Part shown: piece by piece, positions 6,229 to 12,328 of the stretch
Position numbering within the stretch: position 1 is the first letter of the stretch
Layout: the number at the start of each line of letters is the position of its first letter
Assembly (NCBI GenBank): GCA_947478985.1
Contig: CANJYC010000033.1
Coordinates: forward strand, 1 to 12,328
Direction of reading: 5' to 3'
DNA from: Acidobacteriota bacterium
GTDB lineage: Bacteria; Acidobacteriota; Vicinamibacteria; Vicinamibacterales; UBA2999
DNA: 12,328 bases
Made by a program: the position numbers and the translations under genes
Notes under the pieces: model-generated
The model's input: the letters and a program-made list of their open reading frames with translations, nothing else
Databases searched by the model: none
Told to the model about the DNA's origin: nothing

Positions 6229-7230
6229 TTGCACTCCACCATATCTTCCATAGGCGAGCGCGCGCTCATCGAGCGAATCACATCGCGCCTCGCGATGCCG
6301 GCCTGGGTCGTTGTCGGTCCCGGTGACGATGCGGCGGTCGTCACCCACGAGCGCGGGGCGCTCAGCGTGCTGACGACCGATGTGCAGGTCGAAGGCATAC
6401 ATTTCGACCGTCGGTTCGTACCGCCAGCAGCCATCGGGCACCGTGCGCTGGCCGTGAGCCTGAGCGACGTGGCGGCGATGGGCGCGACACCTCGCGCCGC
6501 GCTGCTCTCGCTGGTCATGCCTGGCACGCTCGAGGTGGACGTGGTCGACGGCATCCTCGACGGCGTGCTGGCCCTGGCCGCCCGCCACCGGGTGGCGCTG
6601 GTGGGCGGCAATATCAGCCGCACCCCGGGGCCCCTCGTCGTCGACATGACGCTGACCGGCTCCGTGCATCCGCGCCGCATCCTGTCGCGCGCGGGCGCGC
6701 GTCCCGGCGACGACGTCTACGTGACCGGGATGATTGGCGATGCGCTCGTGGGCCTCCAGTCGCTGCAGGCGGACCCAACATCCGCGAGCCCGGAACGTGA
6801 GACGTGCCGCGAGCGTTACCTGCGCCCAGAGCCCCGCATGCGCGCCGGCGTGCTGCTCGGGCGGAACCGCGCGGCGGCGGCGTGCATGGACCTGAGCGAC
6901 GGGCTCGCCGATGGCCTGCGCCAGATCGCGGACGCGTCCGGTGTCGGGATGACCATTGCCGCCGACGCGCTGCCGATCAGCACAGGCGCCAGAGCGTGGC
7001 ATGAGGCCCATGGCCGCGACCCGGTCATGGCCTCGATTGCGGGTGGCGACGACTACGAGCTCCTGTTTACGGCGCACGCGACACAGCGCGGGCGACTGCG
7101 AGGCGTGCTGAAGCATGTGGGCTCATTGCCGATTACCAGAATTGGCGTCGTGACAAAGGGGCGTGACCTGGTCATCCGCACCGCAGCGGACGATCGCGAG
7201 GTGCCGTCAGGTTTCGAACATTTCAGGTGA
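6229..7230 (+). CDS. thiL: Thiamine-monophosphate kinase
   Basis: ThiL phosphorylates thiamine monophosphate with ATP to the cofactor thiamine diphosphate. The family motifs appear in order: GERALIERI near the N-terminus, VGPGDDAAVV (29-38), TTDVQVEGIHFD, ALAVSLSDVAAMGATP, VGGNISR, YLRPEPRMRAG, MDLSDGLADGLRQIA and GGDDYELLFT. These include the acidic metal/nucleotide-binding clusters GDD, SDGL and GGDDYE. Length is 333 aa, near the normal 320-340. The start is TTG at 6229, as no in-frame ATG/GTG exists close to the conserved N-terminus. The only purine-rich sequence upstream (AAAGCGGGG, 6217-6224, with a short spacing) is part of the 6S RNA terminal stem. The stop overlaps the next start by four bases (GTGA). 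Identity is sure; the start is likely. Confidence 0.93.
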   Translation: MHSTISSIGERALIERITSRLAMPAWVVVGPGDDAAVVTHERGALSVLTTDVQVEGIHFDRRFVPPAAIGHRALAVSLSDVAAMGATPRAALLSLVMPGTLEVDVVDGILDGVLALAARHRVALVGGNISRTPGPLVVDMTLTGSVHPRRILSRAGARPGDDVYVTGMIGDALVGLQSLQADPTSASPERETCRERYLRPEPRMRAGVLLGRNRAAAACMDLSDGLADGLRQIADASGVGMTIAADALPISTGARAWHEAHGRDPVMASIAGGDDYELLFTAHATQRGRLRGVLKHVGSLPITRIGVVTKGRDLVIRTAADDREVPSGFEHFR

Positions 7231-7892
7231 AGAAGCCGTTTCTCGCAACATCGATCAGGCTGAAGATCGCAGCGACGCTCATCGCTGTCAGCGCATTCGT
7301 GTTGCTGTACGAGGCCAACATCTTCGACTCGCTCGAGACCGCCGGCAGGACCCTGAGAGCAGACCCCACGGCACCGGTTACCGGTGCGCAGTTGCAGTTT
7401 GCAGCCACGGCCTACTGCAAGGGCCAGACGACCGCCTCCGGCGTCAGCGTGCGATCGGGCGTGGCTGCGGCCGACCCGAACCTGCTGCCCGTCGGCAGCG
7501 TGCTCAACGTCACCACAGACACCAGAAAGTACAACGGCATCTATACGGTGATGGACACCGGCCCATCTGTGCAGGGGCGCGTGCTCGACCTCTACATGTG
7601 GAACTGCAACGAGGCGCTGGCCTTCGGACGCAAGCAGGTGCAGATCACCGTCCTGCGTCTGGGCTGGAATCCGAGCGCCAGCTCACCGGGCCTGATCGAC
7701 CGGCTCTTCCGCCGCCGTGAGGCCGTGCGGCGCGCACCAGCCCCGGACGCCGCTGACATCCCGGCAGGTCCGATTCCGGAGACGGCGGCTCCGCCGTCTG
7801 GCACGCCGGCACCGGTTGGCGTGGAACCGCTGATCTCCCCCACGCCGCCGCCGGCAGAGGCAACGGCACCGGCGGCACCCGTCGCTCCCTGA
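7227..7892 (+). CDS. Membrane-anchored 3D-domain (RlpA-like) protein
   Basis: A 221-residue protein with GTG start overlapping the thiL stop. Residues 1-13 are basic and 14-28 form one hydrophobic segment (IAATLIAVSAFVLLY), so it is a signal anchor or signal peptide exporting the rest to the periplasm. Residues 57-146 match the 3D domain, a double-psi beta-barrel named for three conserved aspartates: FAATAYCKGQTTASG, AADPNLLPVGS, YTVMDTGPSVQGRVLDLYM, FGRKQVQITVLRLG, with Asp83, Asp110 and Asp121. The fold is shared with the MltA C-terminal domain and RlpA, which act on peptidoglycan glycan strands. Cys64 and Cys127 could form a disulfide. Residues from about 170 to the end are a Pro/Ala-rich, probably disordered tail. 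A cell-wall lytic or binding role is likely from family; the substrate is unknown. Coupling with thiL may be only positional. Confidence 0.85.
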   Translation: MKKPFLATSIRLKIAATLIAVSAFVLLYEANIFDSLETAGRTLRADPTAPVTGAQLQFAATAYCKGQTTASGVSVRSGVAAADPNLLPVGSVLNVTTDTRKYNGIYTVMDTGPSVQGRVLDLYMWNCNEALAFGRKQVQITVLRLGWNPSASSPGLIDRLFRRREAVRRAPAPDAADIPAGPIPETAAPPSGTPAPVGVEPLISPTPPPAEATAPAAPVAP

Positions 7893-7912
7893 GAGTCGTC
7901 TCACGGCCGGCG

Positions 7913-7929
7913 TGACGGCATGGCCGTCA
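7913..7929. terminator. Possible bidirectional terminator hairpin
   Basis: TGACGGC-ATG-GCCGTCA is a perfect 7-bp stem with a three-base loop, located in the 46-base gap between two convergent genes. No T-tract follows on either strand, so the terminator role rests on stem and position. Confidence 0.4.
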
Positions 7930-7938
7930 GCGTGCCCG

Positions 7939-8337
7939 TTACTCCTGGCGGTACTGCTCGTCGCTGACGTGCTCCATCCAGACACCAGCTTTCCCATCAA
8001 GCCGTTCCTGAATGGCGATATGCGTCATCGCCGAGACGGCGGTCGCACCATGCCAATGCTTCTCGCCAGGGGCGAACCAGATCACGTCGCCCGGATGAAT
8101 CCGCTCGATCGGCCCGCCCCAGCGCTGCGCGAGGCCGCTGCCGGACACCACAATGAGCGTCTGCCCGAGAGGGTGGGTGTGCCAGGCCGTGCGGGCCCCT
8201 GCTGCAAACGTGACGCTCGCGCCGTTCACACGGGCGGGCTCTGGCGCCTCGATGAGCGGATCGATGCGCACCATGCCGGAGAAATATTCAGCCGAACCCG
8301 CAACAGACGGCCGCGACCCAGCTCTCGTGATGTCCAT
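7939..8337 (-). CDS. Cupin protein, GtHNL-type (manganese hydroxynitrile lyase-like)
   Basis: A 132-residue single-domain cupin. From memory it resembles the (R)-selective hydroxynitrile lyase GtHNL of Granulicella tundricola over its whole length, with WFxGxVRIDPL-, GASVTF-, ARTAWHTHPLGQTLIV-, IHPGDV-, PGEKHWHGA-, MTHIAIQERLDGK- and MEHVSDEQYR-like blocks. His53, His55, Gln59 and His94 fall at the GtHNL metal-ligand positions, and Ala40, Val42, His106 and Gln110 at its active-site positions. GtHNL cleaves cyanohydrins such as mandelonitrile to aldehyde and HCN with Mn2+; the physiological substrate of such cupins is unknown, so the activity is inference. ATG at 8337 was chosen over an upstream in-frame start because the family begins here and GGGAGAGGA precedes it. 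It lies 19 bases after the exporter stop and is the last gene of the operon. Confidence 0.88.
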   Translation of the reverse strand: MDITRAGSRPSVAGSAEYFSGMVRIDPLIEAPEPARVNGASVTFAAGARTAWHTHPLGQTLIVVSGSGLAQRWGGPIERIHPGDVIWFAPGEKHWHGATAVSAMTHIAIQERLDGKAGVWMEHVSDEQYRQE

Positions 8338-8356
8338 GACGTCCTCTCCCTCTCGC

Positions 8357-10195
8357 CTATTCGACGGCCACTGAGTCCCCGGCCGCGCCTGCCTGACCAG
8401 CCACAACCGGATCGCCTGACTCCCCTGCCCGGTCCCTGACCTGCAGCTGATACAGCCGGTGATAGATGCCGTGCGCGGCGAGCAACTCGCGGTGCGTGCC
8501 GGATTCACGAATCTGCCCCTTGTGCAGCACCACGATGCAGTCCATGTCCTGAATGGTCGAGAGGCGATGGGCGATGGCGATGGTCGTGCGTCCGCGCATC
8601 ACGACACCGAGCGCGTCACGAATCAGCAGCTCGGTGTCCGTGTCGACGCTCGAGGTTGCCTCATCGAGCACGAGCACCAGGGGGTCGAACGCCAGCGCGC
8701 GCGCCAGTGAGAGCAGCTGTTTCTGCCCCACTGACAACGTGGCGCCACGCTCCGCCACCGGCGTCTCGAGCCCGCGCGGGAGCGCGTCTATGAACGTCGA
8801 CGCGTGCACGGCATCCACGGCGCGACGAACCGCCGCGTCGGTGATCTCCAGGCGGCCCAGCCGGACGTTCTCCGCAATCGTCCCGGTCGACAGGTGCACA
8901 TCCTGGAGGACCAGGCCGAACAACGCGCGCAGCACAGGGAGGTCCATCTCGCGGATGTCGACGCCGTCCACGGTGATCCGCCCCTCCTGCACGTCGTAGA
9001 ACCGCAGCAGCAGACTGATGATCGTGGTCTTTCCGGACCCGGTCGCACCGACCAGTGCCACGCGCTGCCCTGGACGGACCTCAAAGGAGACATCCTTGAG
9101 CACCGGTTCCCCCTCGACATAGGCGAACGTGACGTGCTCGAAACGGATGTGACCGAGTGAGGGCACACCGGAGGCGCCGCCCTTCGGGGACTCGATCTCG
9201 ACCGGTGTGTCGAGCAGAGCGAAGATGCGCTCGGACGACGCCATCGCGCCCTGGAGAATATTGAACTTCTCCGACATGTCGCTGATGGGGCGGAAGAACC
9301 GCTGCGCATACTGCAGGAACGCCACGAGCGACCCGAGCGTCAGCACGTCCTGCATCACCCACCCGCCACCGACCCAGAGAATCAGCGACGCCGCCAGCGC
9401 GCTGACGAGCTCGATGGCCGGATAGAACACGGCGTAGTAGAAGATCGACTGCACGTTGGCATCCCGGTGCGCGCGGTCGATGTCGACAAAGTCCGCGTAG
9501 TCGCGCGCCTCCCGGCGGAACAGCTGCACCGTGGACGTCCCGGTAATCCGCTCCTGCAGGAACGCGTTGATCCGGGCGATCCAGGTCCGAACCGTGCGAT
9601 AGGACTCGCGGACATGCCGCCGGAACCACTGCGTGATGACGACGATGAGCGGCAGCACGCAGAAGGCCACCAGTGCCAGCCGCCAGTTCATCCAGATGAG
9701 CACGCCCATGATGCCGAGGAGCGTGAACACGTCGCCGAACACCGACACGACGCCACCGGTGAACAGCTCGTTGAGCACGTCGACATCCGTCGTCACGCGC
9801 GTCATGAGGCGGCCGACGGGATTGCGGTCGTAGAACTTGAGATCAAGTCGTTGCAGGTGGCCGTACACCTGCATCCGCATGTCGAACATGATGCGCTGCC
9901 CGGCCATCTGCAGTGTCCACGTCTGCAGGTATTCCAGACCGAATGTCGTCACCAGCGACGAGAGATACAGCACGGCGATGAGCCACAGGCCGGAGAGGTC
10001 GCGTGCCGGGATGTAGTCGTCGATCACGACCTTGGTGAGGTACGGCGGTGCCAGCTCCAGCGCCGAGTGCGCCACAATCGCACCCAGCGCGATGGCCACC
10101 TGCCCACGATAGGGGCGCAGGTAGGTCAGCAGTCGCCGCATGAGGCGTGCGTCGTACGCCTTCCCGAGGACCTCTTCGTCGTGGTGGGTTGCCAT
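8357..10195 (-). CDS. ABC exporter half-transporter with canonical Walker B (BmrD/MdlB-like)
   Basis: A 612-residue fusion of a six-helix exporter membrane domain (about residues 20-325) and an ATPase domain (about 350-585). Visible motifs are Walker A GATGSGKTT (383-391), Q-loop Gln431, signature LSVGQ (487-491), Walker B LVLVLDE with catalytic Glu512, D-loop SSVD and H-loop His543 in AHRLSTIQ. The signature is degenerate (Val for the second-position Gly, and QKQL instead of QKQR). This fits the YheH/BmrD/TM288 side of heterodimeric exporters. The partner is the gene immediately upstream, which has the opposite pattern. The last about 25 residues (from DRAGESGDP) are an acidic/Gly/Ala tail without clear fold. 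ATG at 10195 keeps the conserved LLTYLRPYRGQ start of helix 1; only a weak ribosome-binding site precedes it. Substrate unknown; drug or lipid export is typical of the family. Confidence 0.92.
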   Translation of the reverse strand: MATHHDEEVLGKAYDARLMRRLLTYLRPYRGQVAIALGAIVAHSALELAPPYLTKVVIDDYIPARDLSGLWLIAVLYLSSLVTTFGLEYLQTWTLQMAGQRIMFDMRMQVYGHLQRLDLKFYDRNPVGRLMTRVTTDVDVLNELFTGGVVSVFGDVFTLLGIMGVLIWMNWRLALVAFCVLPLIVVITQWFRRHVRESYRTVRTWIARINAFLQERITGTSTVQLFRREARDYADFVDIDRAHRDANVQSIFYYAVFYPAIELVSALAASLILWVGGGWVMQDVLTLGSLVAFLQYAQRFFRPISDMSEKFNILQGAMASSERIFALLDTPVEIESPKGGASGVPSLGHIRFEHVTFAYVEGEPVLKDVSFEVRPGQRVALVGATGSGKTTIISLLLRFYDVQEGRITVDGVDIREMDLPVLRALFGLVLQDVHLSTGTIAENVRLGRLEITDAAVRRAVDAVHASTFIDALPRGLETPVAERGATLSVGQKQLLSLARALAFDPLVLVLDEATSSVDTDTELLIRDALGVVMRGRTTIAIAHRLSTIQDMDCIVVLHKGQIRESGTHRELLAAHGIYHRLYQLQVRDRAGESGDPVVAGQAGAAGDSVAVE

Positions 10196-10207
10196 GGTGA
10201 CGAGCGC

Positions 10208-10228
10208 GGGCCGACCGGCGGTCGGCCC
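10208..10228. repeat. Perfect inverted repeat between the two exporter genes
   Basis: GGGCCGACC-GGC-GGTCGGCCC forms a 9-bp stem with a three-base loop, filling most of the 32-base gap and touching the stop codon of the upstream exporter gene. It lacks a T-tract. It may stabilise or separate the two coding regions in the mRNA, or lower read-through. Confidence 0.6.
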
Positions 10229-11970
10229 TATGACGCGGCCAGCTCCTCCTCGAGCAACTGCTTCCGGTAGAGGTCCGCATACAGCCCGCCGTGCGCAACC
10301 AGCGTGTCGTGAGTGCCGCGTTCGGCTATCCGTCCGTCCTCGAGCACGAGGATCTGATCGGCGTTCCGCACGGTCGAGATCCGATGCGACACGATGATGG
10401 AGGTGCGCGCGCGCATCACGCTCCCGAGCCGCTGGAGAATCTCCTCCTCGGTGTAGGTGTCGACCGCCGAGAGCGCATCATCGAGGATGAGGATCCGCGG
10501 GTTCACCAGCAGGGCACGCGCGATGGCCGTCCGCTGCTTCTGGCCACCCGACAGCGTGATGCCCCGCTCACCGACCACGGTGGCATAGCCGCGCGGAAAA
10601 TCCGCCACATCCTTGTCGAGGCGCGCAACACGGGCGGCGTCCTCGACCTCACCCTGGCTCGCCTGCCCGCCGCGCGCGCCGAACGCGATATTGTCCGCAA
10701 TCGTGGCGCTGAAGAGGAACGGCTCCTGGGGTACGAATCCAATGGCGCCGCGCAGCGCGGCCAACGGCAATCGGCGCACGTCGATGCCATCAACGAAGAC
10801 GGTACCTGGCGGCGGGTCGTACAGGCGCGGCAGCAGGTGCAGCAGCGTCGACTTGCCGGACCCGGTGGCGCCCACAATCGCCGTCGTGGTTCCGGCCGGG
10901 ATCATCGCAGACACATTGTCCAGAACATGGTGCTCGCCGTGGGCAAAGCTGAGCCCGCGGAACTCAACATCCCCTCGAATCTCTCCCACCGCCACCACAT
11001 CGTCCTGGTCGGCGATGGCGGGTACCGCATCCAGCACCTCGAGCATGCGCGTCCAGGAGGCCATCCCCCGCTGCAGCAGGTTCGTCACCCAGCCGAACGC
11101 GATCATCGGCCACGAGAGCATCACGAGATACGCGTTGAACGCCACCAGCGAGCCGATCGACATGCGTCCGGCCGCCACGTCGCCGCTGCCAAGCCACAGG
11201 ACGAGGACCATCGCCACACCCATCAGGAGTCCCATGCTGGGGAAGTACATCCCCTGCACCACGATGAGACGCCGATTGCGCCGCAGGTACTCCGTGTTGG
11301 CGGCGCGGAACCGCGCGAGCTCAAAGGACTCCTGCCCGTAGGCGCGCACCACGCGCACGCCTGAGAGGTTCTCCTGCGCAATGGCGCTGATCTCGGACAA
11401 CTGGGCCTGGATGGTTTCGAAGCGGCGGTGAATGACGCGGCCGAAATAGTAGACGACGAGCGACACCAGTGACAGCGGGATGAGCGACAGCAGCGCCAGT
11501 CGCGCGTTGATCGAGAGCATCAGGGTCGTGGCGATGACGAACGTGAGCAGCGTGCTCAGCGTGTACATCACCGCCGGACCGATCATCTGCCGCACCTGTC
11601 CGAGATCGTTGGTCGCCCGCGACATCAGGTCTCCGGTGCGGCGCGCATGGAAATAGCCCACGTCCAGGCGCTGCAGGGCGGCGAAGAAATCGTTCCGCAG
11701 GTCGAACTCGATATCGCGTGACGTGCCGATGATGATGCGGCGCATCAGAAAGCGGAAGATGCCGCCGACCGCCGCCAGCGCGAGCAGTGACGCCGCGTAG
11801 AGCCGGACCTTGCCCGCCGTCACGCCCGTCATCAGGTCGTCGATCGCGTGCTTCAGCACCCACGGACCGGCCAGCGTGACGGCCGAGGCGGCGACGACGC
11901 AGGCAAGGCCGGCGAGAAGGGCGCGGCGATAGCGGGCCAGGTAGCCCAGCAGGCGGCGTCGGGAAGACAT
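10228..11970 (-). CDS. ABC exporter half-transporter with degenerate Walker B (BmrC/MdlA-like)
   Basis: A 580-residue half-exporter with membrane domain at about residues 10-310 and ATPase domain at about 330-570. Motifs are Walker A GATGSGKST (367-375), Q-loop Gln415 (VPQEPFLFSATIADNI), canonical signature LSGGQKQR (473-480), Walker B ILILDD with Asp498 in place of the catalytic Glu, and H-loop His529 (SHRISTVR). Asp for Glu with an intact signature is the known pattern of the YheI/BmrC/TM287 subunit. It pairs with the 612-aa protein downstream, so that one composite ATP site is degenerate and one is active. ATG at 11970 is chosen because MSSRRRLLGYLARYRR matches the family N-terminus. A longer ORF beginning at 12015 would run through the promoter-like region and adds an unlikely Arg-rich leader. 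AAGGA precedes the ATG closely. First gene of the minus-strand operon. Confidence 0.92.
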   Translation of the reverse strand: MSSRRRLLGYLARYRRALLAGLACVVAASAVTLAGPWVLKHAIDDLMTGVTAGKVRLYAASLLALAAVGGIFRFLMRRIIIGTSRDIEFDLRNDFFAALQRLDVGYFHARRTGDLMSRATNDLGQVRQMIGPAVMYTLSTLLTFVIATTLMLSINARLALLSLIPLSLVSLVVYYFGRVIHRRFETIQAQLSEISAIAQENLSGVRVVRAYGQESFELARFRAANTEYLRRNRRLIVVQGMYFPSMGLLMGVAMVLVLWLGSGDVAAGRMSIGSLVAFNAYLVMLSWPMIAFGWVTNLLQRGMASWTRMLEVLDAVPAIADQDDVVAVGEIRGDVEFRGLSFAHGEHHVLDNVSAMIPAGTTTAIVGATGSGKSTLLHLLPRLYDPPPGTVFVDGIDVRRLPLAALRGAIGFVPQEPFLFSATIADNIAFGARGGQASQGEVEDAARVARLDKDVADFPRGYATVVGERGITLSGGQKQRTAIARALLVNPRILILDDALSAVDTYTEEEILQRLGSVMRARTSIIVSHRISTVRNADQILVLEDGRIAERGTHDTLVAHGGLYADLYRKQLLEEELAAS

Positions 11971-12062
11971 CGTCCTTGCAGTATAGGACGCCGGCCGCCG
12001 CCCTGACTGTCGCACCGCCCCGCCGCTAATGTCGCCTCTGACTGACGCCGATAGTACGAGGC
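11971..12062. promoter_or_regulatory. Divergent promoter region with dyad over a -10-like element
   Basis: This 92-base region separates two divergent genes. On the minus strand TATACT (11985-11980) is a good -10 hexamer, nine bases before the exporter ATG, with no clear -35. It lies inside an inverted repeat CGTCCT-N8-AGGACG (11971-11990), a plausible operator or mRNA hairpin covering the AAGGA ribosome-binding site. On the plus strand GATAGT (12050-12055) is a weak -10 candidate for the secreted-protein gene. Promoter assignments are tentative. Confidence 0.4.
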
Positions 12063-12328
12063 ATGCACACTCGCACGCTGACCGTGATTCTCTTTGCTCT
12101 CTTCCTCGTCGCCGGGCGCGCCGAGGCCCAGTTCACGCCGCGCGCCGCCACGGTACCGGCGGAGGACTATCACATTGAGCTCGGGCTGATGCTCTGGAAG
12201 CCAACACCTGAGTTGAGCCTGACCACCGGCAATGCCCGAATCGGCACCGTCGACTTCGTGCAGGAATTCGGCATCACCGACGACCGCTTCCGCGAGATTC
12301 GCGGCGTCATGAAGGCCGGCAAGCACAA
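12063..12328 (+). CDS. Secreted, probable outer-membrane protein, N-terminal fragment
   Basis: ATG at 12063 opens a frame that runs off the window; 88 residues are visible. Residues 1-22 form a signal peptide: HTRT basic start, VILFALFLVAG hydrophobic core and the cleavage motif AEA before Gln23. The mature part has alternating polar/hydrophobic short strands (YHIELGLMLWKP, LSLTTGNARIGTVDFVQEFGI, DRFREIRGVMKAGKH), a pattern suggestive of an outer-membrane beta barrel. I cannot name the family. A weak GAGG (12058-12061) lies very close to the ATG. Orientation away from the exporter operon and the shared 92-base region leave co-regulation possible. Function unknown. Confidence 0.75.
   Translation, partial: MHTRTLTVILFALFLVAGRAEAQFTPRAATVPAEDYHIELGLMLWKPTPELSLTTGNARIGTVDFVQEFGITDDRFREIRGVMKAGKH

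Noticed and set aside
6031..7116. Long minus-strand reading frame opposite thiL and 6S RNA (361 codons)
   Set aside because: It crosses a structured RNA gene and a clear thiL, with low-information Arg/His/Ala composition.
8338..8508. 57-codon N-terminal extension of the cupin gene
   Set aside because: It overlaps the exporter 3' end, is Ser/Arg-rich, and a good ribosome-binding site precedes the family-like start at 8337.
9467..10270. Plus-strand reading frame of 267 codons opposite the second exporter gene
   Set aside because: Antisense artefact; the minus strand carries all the ABC motifs.
10291..11364. Long plus-strand reading frame opposite the exporter subunit (357 codons)
   Set aside because: Mirror of the ABC transporter coding bias; composition rich in Arg/His/Asp and no domain seen.
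11971..12015. 15-codon N-terminal extension of the exporter gene starting at 12015
   Set aside because: The Arg-rich leader lies over the -10-like element and dyad; MSSRRRLLGYLARYRR at 11970 matches the family start.

Overview
The window is a high-GC, densely packed bacterial chromosome segment. A conserved translation-gene cluster occupies its left half, and a short exporter operon on the opposite strand occupies its right half. I read it as a Gram-negative, probably Acidobacteriota (Vicinamibacteria-like). The support is indirect: GC bias in third codon positions, a 6S RNA gene directly behind zapA, a cupin nearly residue-for-residue like the hydroxynitrile lyase of the acidobacterium Granulicella, and an exported, outer-membrane-like protein at the right edge. 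The assignment is inference.

Positions 1-5344 (+) carry thrS (3' part), infC, rpmI, rplT, pheS and pheT. This is the classical order for threonyl-tRNA synthetase, initiation factor 3, ribosomal proteins L35 and L20, and the two phenylalanyl-tRNA synthetase subunits. Three points stand out. infC has no ATG/GTG/TTG start that would keep its conserved N-terminus and appears to begin at AUC behind a strong Shine-Dalgarno. Its product ends in a poly-threonine tail encoded by an ACG-rich microsatellite. PheT (686 aa) lacks the whole OB-fold tRNA-binding-like insertion (B2) usual in bacterial beta subunits. The 93-bp rpmI-rplT spacer is unusually long and can fold, so it could be an L20 control site.

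Positions 5414-7892 (+) hold a small coiled-coil ZapB-like gene, zapA, a well-supported 6S RNA gene (ssrS) with its own sigma70-type promoter overlapping the zapA stop, thiL (thiamine-monophosphate kinase), and a membrane-anchored 3D-domain (RlpA-like beta-barrel) protein. The thiL start is a TTG just after the 6S 3' end, so its ribosome-binding region lies in the 3' strand of the 6S terminal stem.

Positions 7939-11970 (-) form a probable operon read right to left: two ABC exporter half-transporters, then a GtHNL-like manganese cupin. The two half-transporters have complementary defects (Asp replacing the catalytic Glu in one, a degenerate signature in the other), which predicts a heterodimeric exporter with one degenerate ATP site. 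At 12063 (+), divergent from this operon, a secreted protein begins and runs off the window. The 92-bp divergent region contains an inverted repeat over a -10-like hexamer. No mobile element, CRISPR array or tRNA was seen.
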